Positions 26,532 to 37,400 of a stretch of DNA of 39,800 nt are shown here, one piece after another. The first letter of the stretch is position 1. Each line of letters begins with the position of its first letter. The DNA comes from Pavlovales sp. CCMP2436. Lineage: Eukaryota; Haptophyta; Pavlovophyceae; Pavlovales. A program made the position numbers and the translations under genes. Under the pieces are notes generated by a model. It was not told the origin of the DNA. It saw only the letters and a list, made by a program, of their open reading frames with translations, and searched no databases. The stretch is taken from assembly GCA_026770615.1 (NCBI GenBank), contig MU631576.1, positions 167,681 to 207,480 on the forward strand, read 5' to 3'.

Positions 26532-26767
26532 GAAAGCCACCTCCCTCAACGCCTAAGGCGTTTGGAGGTGTGTTGAACATGAAGGGTCATACTAACTAAC
26601 TAACCAACTCAGAAAGGAGTAAGGAGTAAGTTGCTAGTTAGTTAGTAGGAGTAGTGCCTGGGCGAGGCAAATAAATACACTTTACAATATAAATTAATAG
26701 TCGGCGACAGGCGAGCGACATGGCAACTCGGACTCGCCAGTGCTGGTCCTGCGCCCGTGCTGAGCGC

Positions 26768-27735
26768 TTAGGCGATGAGTTCAGCCTTTGGCTTCACTAA
26801 CGCGAAAGTGAACTCGCCCTCGAGCGCGATCTTTCCGTCAACGTAGGCCTTGCCCGCCATCTTGACGATGCCGAAGCGCTCCTTGAACGCAGTGAGCTCC
26901 ATCTGCACCCGAACGCCAGTTGACGGAAGCGCGAGTTTTGGGGGTCGGTGGGTGCGAGGGCTTAGCGGGCGGGTGGCGCGTGCGCGCGACGGCGGCGGCG
27001 GTCGCGGGTTCGGTCGTCGCGGGGCGGGGCTACGGTGGGCGCGGGTTCGCCGCGGGGCGCAGCGCCGCGCAGCTTGCGCACGCACCTCCATCGTGAGCGT
27101 GTCCCCGGGCACTACGGGCCGCCTCCACTTGATGCGGTCCACGCCTGCGAAGAAGAAATCGCCCTTGCCACCCGCTGCGTTGGAGATGGGAGGCTGCAGC
27201 GCGACCAAGCCACCGACCTGCACCGAGTGTGGAGGGGAGCGGAGGTGGGGGGAGGGGGGAGATTTAGCCATGGCGTAGTGGTTGGTTGCGGCAGGTACGT
27301 TCGCAGTGGACGGACAGCTGAGCGGCTCGCGCGTGTGCGCACCTGCGCCATAGCCTCCACCTGGAGCACGCCGGGCATGATCGGCCGGTTGGGGAAGTGT
27401 CCGTTGAAGAACTCCTCGTTGACCGTAACCTTCTTCTGCGCGACACAGCGCTTGCCCGGCTCGAACTCGATCACCTTGTCGACGAGGAGGAAGGGGTAGC
27501 GGTGCGGCAGGATCGCCATGATCTGCTCAGCGCTCATCACAGTGGGCGGGTCCTTGCACTGCTCGGAGAGCGCGGCGGCGCCCTTCCACGTCACTGGCGC
27601 GTCCTCCATCCACACCGCTGCACGCGGCAGCCGCGCGCGCACGGGCGCCGCCGCCTGCCAGCCGTGCGCGCAGGCGCACACGAGCGCGAACACGCAAGCG
27701 CGCATCTGCGTGTTGGTCATTTGCGTGTTTGCCAT
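26768..27735 (-). CDS. fabZ: Plastid-type beta-hydroxyacyl-ACP dehydratase (FabZ), three exons
   Basis: Exons 27735-27343, 27217-27086 and 26902-26768, joined by GT-AG introns 27342-27218 (125 bp) and 27085-26903 (183 bp), all phase 0; about 219 residues. Catalytic core: [17 protein letters not shown], then [20 protein letters not shown] with the active-site His (GHFP) and Glu (VEAMA), then [14 protein letters not shown] and, in exon 3, [14 protein letters not shown]. These are definite FabZ signatures. The N-terminus [16 protein letters not shown] plus an Ala/Arg-rich stretch looks like a signal peptide followed by a transit peptide, as used for secondary plastids. Role: dehydration of 3-hydroxyacyl-ACP in plastid type II fatty-acid synthesis. 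In-frame ATGs at 27720 and 27705 are alternative starts. Divergent from the gene at 27979. Confidence 0.88.
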
Positions 27736-27764
27736 CGCCGTTGACCCAAGGGGATATTAAAAAC

Positions 27765-27998
27765 GAGCGGTCCGGGAGCTCCCGGACTGTCGAATATTTT
27801 TAATTTTGCTCAAAGTTAATTTCGCTGTCTCGCAAGATGGCCATGTTGAAGGTGCGAGTCGTCGAGCCCGGGAGCAGGCTGGACGCACGGGCCGGGGCAC
27901 ATGTGCTCTGACTGTGTGTTGATCAACCACACGCGGAGCCGCGCGCGCTCCCACAGCGAGCCACGCGGGTCGGATCGAATGGCGACGGTGCCGCCAAA
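27765..27998 (-). repeat. Dispersed repeat family B, copy 2 (inverted)
   Basis: Reverse complement of the 24652-24842 family: GGCGGCACCGTCGCCATTCG, GACCCGCGTGGCTCGCTG, GGCTCGACGACTCGCACCTT and GTCCGGGAGCTCCCGGAC. It fills the space between the divergent fabZ and 27979 genes and reaches the proposed first exon of the latter, so it may have donated promoter sequence. Confidence 0.65.
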
Positions 27999-28446
27999 CG
28001 GTCGCTCGGTTCGTTTCCCTGACGCCTCCGCCGCTGCCCGCCCTCGTCTGTGTCTCTCCATCTGGCCTGCCCGCCCGCTTCAGGTCCTCTGCCTTGCGCT
28101 CTTCGCCGCCTCCGCGTCGGCTTTCACGGTCGGCTCGGCGCGGCCGGTGGTCTCACGCTCGGCGCTCGCGTCCAAGCGCGTCGCGGTGGCGGGTGTGCGC
28201 ATGGCCGATTACAAGTACCCCTCGTCCGACACGCTGGGTATCGGCAAGAACATCCCGTCGACCGTGTACGGCCCGCTCTCGCTCGTCGCGCTCTTCATCG
28301 GCGTCACGTGCACGGCGCAGTCCAACATCCTCAACATCCTCACCGCGGAGTCAATCAACCCCCTGCTCGTGATGGGCTCCACCCTCACGCTCTACTCTTT
28401 CTTCCTCCACATCGCGTGCTACGTGCAGCAGAAGAACGGCAAGTAG
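27979..28446 (+). CDS. Small plastid-type membrane protein, probable micro-exon start
   Basis: Proposed structure: exon 1 ATGGCGACG (27979-27987), GT-AG intron 27988-28083 with a strongly pyrimidine-rich 3' end, exon 2 28084-28446, in frame. This puts MAT directly before VLCLALFAASASAFTVGSAR, a textbook bipartite leader with the ASAF cleavage motif of secondary plastids. Mature chain ~80-100 residues: DYKYPSSDTLGIGKNIPS, a helix TVYGPLSLVALFIGVTC, and a second helix LLVMGSTLTLYSFFLHIAC with a lysine-bearing end. A two-helix thylakoid or envelope protein is likely. I do not recognise the family. Without splicing, the same frame from 27901 or 27979 would bury the leader inside the protein. Confidence 0.6.
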   Translation: MATVPPNGRSVRFPDASAAARPRLCLSIWPARPLQVLCLALFAASASAFTVGSARPVVSRSALASKRVAVAGVRMADYKYPSSDTLGIGKNIPSTVYGPLSLVALFIGVTCTAQSNILNILTAESINPLLVMGSTLTLYSFFLHIACYVQQKNGK

Positions 28447-28975
28447 GCTGGCAGTCTGCAGCAGAATCGCCGCGGGCACAGATAGAAGCCATACCTGCGC
28501 CCTTCCTGGTCACAAAGGAACACGACGCCGACCCGAGGGCCGAGCTACGCGCCGCGCGTGGGCGAGGGCGCGGCCTGCCGCAGCGCGCGGCTGGCCGCCC
28601 GCCGCCCACGCTTTAGCGGTGCTCGTCCGAAGGCCGCGGGTGGGAGTGCGTCAGTCCATCCGGGGGGGGCGGGTGAGGGAGGGGGGGCCTCTCGCGGCAC
28701 GCCTGGCTCTGTCTCCAGCCCGCGCAACAGCGTGCCGGCTGCACCGCTTTAATTAAAGGCCGTGCATGCAATTTGCAGTGGCCACCACCACGGCCGTCAC
28801 ACTCATCACACAGCTCGTTTGACATGAGATGTGCATTTTGGTGATACGCGCATAAATTTCAATCTCGACAGTCGACTTGTTGAAACTGAATAAAGATGAA
28901 ATAGTCTGTCATCGGAAAAATCCGGTGATTTCACACACGACGATGAGAGGACTCGAGCGGAATAAAGTATATAGT

Positions 28976-29040
28976 GGGCGACGCAGCGCTCAGACCAGCA
29001 CAACATTCAGAACAGTCAGACGCCAGCTTGAATCCCTATC
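28976..29040 (+). repeat. Dispersed repeat family A, copy 3
   Basis: GGGCGACGCAGCGCTCAGAC, CAGCACAACATTCAGAAC and AGTCAGACGCCAGCTTGAAT then CCCTATC. Its last ~48 bases match 31073-31121 with one visible difference, in the same orientation. Confidence 0.75.
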
Positions 29041-30328
29041 ATAAATATAGGGGGGGAAGGTAAACGCACGATGGCGGCCCACTCTCCATGCGCCCTTCGA
29101 CATTTCGCACGCAGCCCGGAGCGGCGCGTGCAAATCTTCAACTTCGGGCGCAGAACTTGCTCTCGTGCGTGCAGACACCTCTCCCCCGTCTGACGTCCTC
29201 CACCTCTCAGGCATGTCGCGCAAGAAGAGCCACGTGGGGCGCACCTCGAAGGGCTCGCTGGAGCGCAGGCCACGGGATGGACTCGACGGCGCGGCATCGA
29301 CATTCAAAGCGCGAGGCGCGCGACCATCGCGAGGCCGCCGGCGTGAGCCCTATTCAGCACATCGAGCACCTCGAGTACCTCGAGAAACGCTGGATTGATC
29401 TTACGTGCGCGAGCTCACCGCTGCGCGCTCACCGGCGAGCGCGCACGCCGTGAGGGCGCGCCGCGAGGGCGTGCCTGGAGGAGGAGGCGGCGGCTCATGC
29501 TCGGCAAGAAGGACGAGCAAGGTCGGGCTCAGCAAGATGGACGAGCGATAAGCCCAAGTTTGTGCTCACACACAAGGCGAGCACGACTCGGCCAAGTTTG
29601 GGGCGATGATCCTCGAAATTGCGAGCGATCCTGCGTCTGGGCGCAGCGACTCGCAAGCGCTTCTCTCTCGGCGCACCGTGGCCCGTCGATGACTGCCGCG
29701 CCGCACTGCACGACGCCGCGACCGCGCCGCGAAGCATATCTGTTGAGCGTGTTGCGTTTGGTCCGGATTCAATTTACAACAAGCCTATCATGCGGCATGC
29801 GCATACATATTGGCATTGCATAACTAGTTAGTACCCTCATAGTAGTTAATTCTAAATTATGCTGTCTCAATCGGATGCTCGTGCCATAGTTACAACAGTT
29901 AGTTACAAATTCGCGGCTACGATATCACTATCACAGTATCAGCATTAACAGATTTGAGACCGTAATTACTGTCTGGGATAATTAGTAATAACCCGCTGAC
30001 CGCCGTGCCTGGGGCCTGTGCCTTGCGCGTGCGTTGTGCGCGCCACTTTGCTTTCTTGCGATAATAAGTAACCAACTAAAAGTGGAAGTTAGTTTGTTTG
30101 ACTTTGAACGAGAAAGAATAGTCTTCAGGAACTAGCAGCAAAATCAAAATAACTTAAACTAGAGCTAATTTGTAAGTTAGCTAAGTAGTTAAAGAACTTA
30201 ATCGGCTTTCTAAATTATAATCATGCATGGTGCGAGTGACAACGTGCACCGCAATAAAATATGATCCGTAACATTTCTCAGCTTTCCACCGTGTTACGCC
30301 GCAAGAGGCTTCCCTGCGCGTAAGCAGT

Positions 30329-30802
30329 TTGGGCCCGTTGCTTCTCGCTCTGGACCTCCTACACGCAGCGGCGAGCGGCGCGTGTAGCAGGCCAACTCCG
30401 GTCGCAAAACTCGCCGCCATCGGTGCGCACGAGGCCGCCTTCTCCTACGACCAGAGCATGCCACGCCGCCAAGGGCTCGGGCGCAGGCAGAAGGGTGACA
30501 GCAGGCAGCTCGAGCTAGCCGCTGCTTGCCAGGCGCGCCAGGCCGTTGGCATGGGCAAGTACGCGCCGAGAGTGCTCGACGAGGAGGTTGTCGACGACGT
30601 CGCCGTCGACAATGTTGTCGTCAACCTCGACAACGTGGACAACGAGGTCGAGGCTGACATCGTCACCGTGCGCAACCAGGAGACGTCCAAGCAGTGCATG
30701 GCCAAGATGAGGGCCAACCGGAAGCGCACGGCGGCTGCCAACGTTGCCGCGCCTGCGGCGGCTGCGCTCTCGTCGGGAACGTCGGCCTTCTCGCTGAAGT
30801 AG
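30329..30802 (+). CDS. Hypothetical open frame between direct repeats
   Basis: 157 codons from ATG 30329; an ATG at 30459 (MPRRQGLGRRQKGDSRQLEL) is a better start by composition. Acidic, valine-rich middle (DEEVVDDVAVDNVVVNLDN) and a basic region (CMAKMRANRKRTAAANV). No domain recognised. It lies inside a ~2.1 kb segment flanked by copies of repeat A, so it may be transposon-derived or a decayed host gene. Codon composition is GC-rich like the host. Confidence 0.25.
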   Translation: MGPLLLALDLLHAAASGACSRPTPVAKLAAIGAHEAAFSYDQSMPRRQGLGRRQKGDSRQLELAAACQARQAVGMGKYAPRVLDEEVVDDVAVDNVVVNLDNVDNEVEADIVTVRNQETSKQCMAKMRANRKRTAAANVAAPAAAALSSGTSAFSLK

Positions 30803-31072
30803 AACGGCGAGCCACGCAATAACGAGCGTGCGGCCGTCGTGGCCAAGTCGATGCGCGTTCCTCGACCTCGGAGCAGCGCAGGCAGGTGGCGACGACGAGG
30901 ACGGCGACGGAGGCAAGAAGGAGGAGGGCAGGTGACGAGGACTACTACGACCAGGCTACGCGTCCGTAGCGCACCGCAGTGCGCCGCAGCGCGCAAAAAA
31001 AATGTTTCAGATCTGCGAACTTAAATAGTCAAGTTTTTTTGCTTGGAACTTAAATGATATAACAACTAACAA

Positions 31073-31121
31073 ACCAGCAAAACATTCAGAACAGTCAGAC
31101 GCCAGCTTGAATCCCTATCAG
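31073..31121 (+). repeat. Dispersed repeat family A, copy 4
   Basis: ACCAGCAAAACATTCAGAAC, then AGTCAGACGCCAGCTTGAAT and CCCTATCA. Direct partner of 28976-29040 at a distance of about 2.1 kb. Confidence 0.75.
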
Positions 31122-31167
31122 CCAATATAACTAACTAACACACGCAGAGAGTCTATTCTCAGAAAGC

Positions 31168-31220
31168 GCCGATTGCTGCTCAAGGGGCTGAGCGCCTCCT
31201 CCCACTTAAGCGGATAACAT
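31168..31220 (+). repeat. Dispersed repeat family C, copy 2
   Basis: GCCGATTGCTGCTCAAGGGG, CTGAGCGCCTCCTCCCACTT and GCGGATAACAT; same family as 26481-26531. Confidence 0.65.
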
Positions 31221-31469
31221 CATAAGACCAAAAATCCCCACGCCTATGGTGCGCTGGAGTGTGTATGTCTGTGTGAGAGAGAGGCCCCACCTCAAATCAT
31301 AAAAAACCCAAAAACTACAACTAATTGATAATAGTTAAATAATAAAGAATAAAATTATTATTGACTAACTAGTTATGATTGCAGTTTTCTAAATAAGATA
31401 AAATGCCAGACTTTTGTTATATTAGTTATTATAAGTTAGTAACGACTTGTTTGAGCAGTCTAACTCGCT

Positions 31470-34400
31470 CTAAGGCGAAGCCAACCGTCTGACAGCCGCC
31501 CAGGGCGCGTGCTCATACTCGGAGGGCACGGCCATGAAGTAACGGTCCATCGCCTCGCGAAAGCGCGCCTTGTAGAGCGCGGGCTCAATCACAGTCGGCT
31601 GGTGGCTCGGATCGTAGAGCGTCTTGACGACGGTCTCGGCCAGCTTGTCCACCGTGTACTGCCGCACATAGTCGATCACGCCCACCACAAGTACGCAGCC
31701 GCCTGCACCGTCGGCGCCGCCCGCGCCCGCGGCGCGCAGCAAGGTCGCACCGCCGTCGGGAATGTCGTCGGCGGTCTCCCTGTCCGCGAGCCCGAGCAGC
31801 AGCGAGTAGTCCATCACATTGTTCTTGGCGAGGAACAGCGTGTCGTTCCACACGCACTGCGCCAGCAGGCGCTGCGAGGAGACGGGCGGGTTGCAAACGG
31901 AGGGGGCACGCGGATGGGCAAGCGGGGGGAGGGGGCGGGTTAGAGGGCACGCGGCTCGAGCGGACGCCCCGAGGCCGGATGCATGGCGAGAGCAGGAGAA
32001 ACGCGCGTAGGAGGCGAGCGCGGGCCTTGGGCTGCTGGGCTCACCTTGGCGCCGTCCTCGAGGAAGAGCGGCAGCTGGTGCGTGAAGCGCAGCAGCTCCT
32101 CGTCGTGGAAGGTGCGCGAAGCCTCCGTCGCGTCCTCCTCGCCCTCCGCCTCGCTCGCCGCCGCCGCGCGCTGCGCCCCCTTCAGGTCGAATGTGCGCCG
32201 CACGCGATGGCCTGCGAAGACGTTCTCCATCACGAGCAGACCGAACGAGCTCGCGCGCGAAGCGGGCGCCACGCCGCCGCCGCCGCCACCGTCGAGCCGC
32301 TCGCTGCCGCAGCCAGCGCCGCCACCGCTGGCGCCACAGCTGCCGCTTCCACCGCCGCCCGCGCCGCCGCCGCCCGCGCCGCCGCTGCCGCCGCCGATTC
32401 CTGCGCCGCCCTGCGCGCTGGCCGCAAGCGGCTGCGCGAGCTCGAGCTTGAAGAGGCCCACCATGCGCACCAGCACTGACGGCAGCGCCTCGAAGTGCAC
32501 GCGCGCCATGTGCTCAAAGTAGGCGGGCAACAGCGACAGGGCGCCTTGCAGCTCGCGCGCGCTCAGGGCCTTGAGCACGAAGCGCCCGTCGCTCGTGCGC
32601 GCGAAAGACGCGCCCGACTTGCCGCCCGACGGCGCCCAGCTCTCCGAGCAGCCGAGCGACTCGACGAAGGCACGCTCGCCGCCGCAGTGCAGTGCGCGCA
32701 GCGCGGCGAACTGCTCGGGGAAGAAGGCGGACACCATGAAGCCGCCGCCGCCGCCGCCGGCCGCGCCGGCGCCACCGCTATCGCGCGGGCCGCCGGGCGC
32801 GCCAGGCGCGCTGTCGTCTGGCGCGGGCGCGGCGCTGAGCGGCGGCGGGAAGCCGAGCGGCGGCCCCAACGGCGGCAGCCGGTCCGCGAACGCGAGGCGG
32901 ATCACCGGCGACTCGCGCGAACGGCTCGTCGGCTGCGCCTGGCTCAGCGGACGCAGCAGCGCGGCGCGCAGCGCGGCACGCTCGGCGGCGACGGTGGGCG
33001 CGGCGGGCGGGCCGTCGGCGGGCGGCGCGGGGCCGTCGGCTGAGAGCGAGTGCACGCGCGCGAGGTGAGGCACATGAGGCACCGCGCTGGAGGGCGGGGG
33101 CGAGGCGGCGTCCGCAGGCGGGGCGGACGGCCCCTGCTCCGGCGTAGAGCGCCTGCTGCTGACGGGCGGAGGCGCACGGCCCCACCCCGCAGCTGCTCCC
33201 GCTGCCGCGCCGGCGCACCCGTCCTGCGCCGAGCGCGCCGCCCCGTCACCTCCGTCGCCTCCGCCGGTGCCACCGGCGGCACCCGCCTTGGCGCCGCACA
33301 GTAGCGCGAGCGCCTTGGCGTACTCGGCGGAGGCGAGTGCGAAGGCGAGCAGCGAGCCGAGGTCGTTCTCGACCACTTCCACGCACCGGAAGGCCTCCAG
33401 CCCCTCCACGCCCGCGCCCGCCTCCGTCTCCGCGCCCTCGCCGAGAGCGCACGCGGCGGCGTGCGCCGGGTTGTCGGCTACGGCTGTGGCGGTCGGTGCG
33501 GGCTGCGGCGGCCGGGAGGGAGAGGTGGCGAGCGAGCTACAGACCGAGCTGAGCGCCCCCGGGTGCTGCGCGTGCGGCGTGTTCGGCCGAGACGGCGTGG
33601 ACGCGCGCGCAGGCGTGGTGGGTGCGCAGAGCCGCCAGCGCATCGCGAGCTCGAGCGCCGAGCGCGCTGCGCCCGCCGCGCCATTGTTCAAGTCTCCCGC
33701 CGCCGCGCCGCTCCCCTCATCGCTGCTTGCGTCGCTCTCGTCGCTGCCGCACGCCTCGGCGTCCAGTCCGCCCGTTGGCTGCGCGCCCAGCGCGGGCGGG
33801 CGCCCGCCGAGCGCGCCGCCGCCGCCGCCTGCCCAGGACGCCGCCGCGCCCGCGCCGGCCGCGTCCGCTGCGCCCCCGCCGCTTGCGCCGCGCGGCTTGA
33901 CGAAGAGCCGCAGCCGGCGCAGCGAGGCCGCCGCCGCCACCGCCGCCGTTGCCGTCGCCGCCTTGGACGCGCTGCGGACGGCCGCCGGCGCGTCGGCGCC
34001 GGCGCCGTCGGCGAGCGCGCGGCGCGAGGCCGCCTGGCGCAGCACGTCGACGGCAGCCGCGGAGGAGGAGGAGGAGGGCTGCTCCTGCCGCAGCAGGGGC
34101 GGTGTGTGCGTCTCAGAGGCACACGCTGCGCCGACACGCTCGCGGCGCGTGGCGGGCGGCTGCAGCGGCGCGGCGTCGGGCGGCAGCAGGCGCGAGTAAT
34201 TCAAAGAGTCGGTGGAGTCCGAGCACGTCTTTGCCAGCGGCGGCAGCTCGACCGGCCCCGTGCACGCGTCGTCGCGCGCCAAGTGAGCGCGCACCACGCC
34301 CGACTCGGAGGCGGACAGAGAGACCGAGAGGGAGGCGGAGGCGGAGCTCGGCGTCGAGGTTGCCGAGGCCGCCGGGCTCGGGTTCGCGCCCAGGCTGTCC

Positions 34401-37400
34401 GACCGCGAGAGCCCGGCCACGCGCTCGGCCGACGAGTAGGACGCGTCCACCTCGCCGCCGAGGGCGCGCGCGACCGCGGCGCGCGCGCGCGCGAGCGCGC
34501 GCTTGGTCGACGCGGCCTCGCGCACGAGGGCCGCACTGCGCTCGGCGGCGGTCGGCGCGGGCGGCCCGCTGCCGTACGCCACGCCGTCGTAGGCGGCGAA
34601 CGTAACGATGCGCTCCTGCCAGCCGCGCAGCGCCAGCGCCACGTCGCGTGCGTCGGCGAGCGCAGCGAGCAGCGCTGCGTCCGCCTCGGCCTGCGCACCG
34701 GTGGCCGCCTCGGCGCCACCCTTGGCCACGGGCGCGCCCTGCTCGTCGGCCACCGGGCCCGCGTCGCCGCCGCCGTCGCCGCCTGCACCCGCGCCCACGC
34801 GCGGCTCACCCGCCGCCAGCCACGCGCTCGAGCCGCTGGGCGGGCGCGAGAGCGACGGGCGCGGCGAACCGGGACCGCGCGTCGACGAGGTGGGGCGGCG
34901 CGCAGCGTCGGCGAGCGGCGCGCCGCCGAGCGCGAGCAAGAGCTGCGCCGCGAAGGCGCGAGCGAAGGCGGCGGGCGGCGGCGCGGCGGACGCGCGCGCG
35001 CCGTCGCCGCCGGGCATCGGCGGCTCAGGCTCGGTTAGCCCCTGGCGTGGCGGCTCGGGGTCGGCAGCCCCACCGCCGCCGCCGCCGAGGAGCCGGTCGC
35101 CGATCGTCCGGCGCGCCGCCTGCGCCGCGTCGCGCGTGCCGCGAAGCAGGTGCGCCGCCGCCGCCGCCGCCGGCCCGCGATCGCCGCCCGCCGTGGGCGC
35201 AGGCGGCGCGCCGCGGTGTGCGCGCTTGCCCGCGCGCTCGAGCAAGGCGAGCAGCGCGGCGCCAGCGCAGTGCGCCGCGTGCAGCCGCCGTCGGAGCAGC
35301 AGCACGCACGCGCGCGCCGCCCACTCCTCCGCGTCCGCCGCGACCGCGCACGCGCTCGGCAGCGTCCACCCGCTCGCGTCGCCGGCGTCGGCGCGTGCGA
35401 CGAGGCGCGCCGCGCCCGCCGCCACCGCCGCGCCGAGCGCCGCGGCGTCGGCGCCGAGCACGCGGCGCTGTGCCTCGAACTCGCGTTCGAGTCCCACGAG
35501 GAAGGCCACGTCGGCCGGGCGCAGCGCGTCGGCGTGCAGCCGCGCGAGCCGCGCGAGGAGCTCGCCGAAGAGCGCCTCGGTGTGCGCGCGCAGCTCGGCT
35601 AGCGCGTGCGCGTGCGCGGCCGCGCGGCGGGGCGCGCGCGTGCGCACGGGTCCGAGCGCGGCAGCCGCATCGACGGAGGCGGTGGGCGCGGGCGACAGCC
35701 GCAGCCGCAGCGCCAGCCGCCGGTAGCCAAGCACGAGGCAGCCGCCGGTGCGCAGCGCGGCGCAGAGTGCGGCGGGCGCGAGCCACCCCTCCGTCGCCGC
35801 CGCCTCGCCCTCGCCGGCGTCCGCGGCGGCCTGTGCGTGCGCCGCGTGCTGCTGCGCGTAGAGCAGCGACTCGACCAGCCGGCCAAAGGAGGCGCACAGC
35901 GCCGCCGGCGGCAGCGCGCGCGCGTGCACCTCGGCCGCGGAGGGCGAGGACGGCGGCGCGGCGTCGGGCGCTGGGCCGTCGGGCGCGCCCCCTTCGGCCG
36001 CACGTGCGACGGCGGCCGCCACGTCGGCGCTCAGCCAGGCCCACGCGACGGGCGCGCCGGCGGCGTCCGCGCTCGGCAGCTCGAAGGGCAGCTCGCACGC
36101 CTCGAGCTGCACGCAGCACCCACCCGCCACGAGCCGCCGCGTGTGCGCAAGCGCCGCAACGCCGCGCTCGCCGCTGTCGCCGTCGTCCGGCTGCAGCGGC
36201 GCGAAGAAGGTGGCCGCGCCGCCCGCCGCGAGCGCGAGCGCCGCGCCCGCCGCCGCGCCGCGCGCAAGCGCCGCCGCCGCCCCCTGTGACGCCCCCGCGC
36301 CGCCACCGCCGGCGGCCGCGGCCGCGCGCGCCGCCGCGGCCGCAGCGACGCCGTCGACAGGCGGCGCGCCGGCGGCCACGCGCGCGAGCTCGGCGAGCAG
36401 CGCGCCTACGCTCACGTCCTCGAGCGAGTGCAGCCGGAGCGAGCGCACCTCGGGCCGGCCGCACGGCAGCTGCGGCGCCCAGCTGCCGCCCGTGCTGCCC
36501 GCCCAGTCCGCCGCCCGTGCCCCGCCGCCGCCGCCGCCGGCGACGCGCGCGGGTGGCTGCGCAGGCGGGTGCAGCTGCACGTGCACCCAGCGGAGCACCT
36601 GCGCGCCGGCGAGGGCGCCGAGCAGTGTCGGCGCCAGCCGCTCGCCGTCGGCACACGCGCCGAGCAGCCGCCGGCCGCGCGCGGCGGCAGCCTCCGCCCT
36701 GTCCGCGTCCCCCGCCGCCGCCGCCCCCTCCTCGCCCGCCGCCGCCCCGCTCGCCGTGCGCACCGCCGCCGCGTCGGGCGTGTCGCGCGCCAGCAGCAGC
36801 ATCTCACGCGCCGCCCCCGCCGCCGCAAGCGCCTCGCGTGCGCGCGCGCGCGCGCTCAGCTCGGCGAAGGCGGCCGAGCGCGGCCCGCGAGCGGCGGCGC
36901 GGCCCTGCGCCACCGGCGTCCGTGTGCACGGCGCGGAAGCCTTTACCGGCGAGAGGCTCGTCGCCCGGCGCGGCGGGGGCGCGGGCGGCCCATCGGTGGG
37001 CAGCGGCGGCGGCGGCCGCGCGCGCGCCGGGAGGAGCGCGGCGTAGAGGGCGGCGTGCGCGCGCAGCTCGGCCGCGGCGAGCAGCGCGTGCGTGGCGACG
37101 CGCTTGGCCGCGCTCAGCTGCGCCCCGTCGGAGGCGCGCAGCACGAGGGTGCCGCCCAGCTGCGCGGGGCACGCCTCGAACACCATGATGGCGCCCGCGC
37201 CGCGCTGCGCCACCGCCACGCCAAGGCCACCTGAGCCCGCGGCGAGCGGCACGGGCTCGGGCGCGCCAAAGGCGGGCGCGGCCGCGGCCAGCACCGACCA
37301 GCGCGCACACGTGCCGAGGCGCGGTGCGATAAGCTGCGCTGTGCTCTGCAGCAACTGCGCGCCCGTCAGCCGCGCGATGCGGCGCAGCGTGCTCGGCCGC

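Larger units (their letters stand above)
28447..31469. other. Intergenic region rich in repeats, no firm gene
   Basis: 28447-28975: GC-rich then AT-rich sequence with no gene. 28976-31121 is bracketed by two nearly identical direct copies of repeat family A. 29080-29500 has coding-like GC composition (a frame with KREARDHREAAGVSPIQHIE near 29340) but no family match. 29820-30200 and 31220-31460 are AT-rich with CTAACTAAC runs. Confidence 0.55.
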
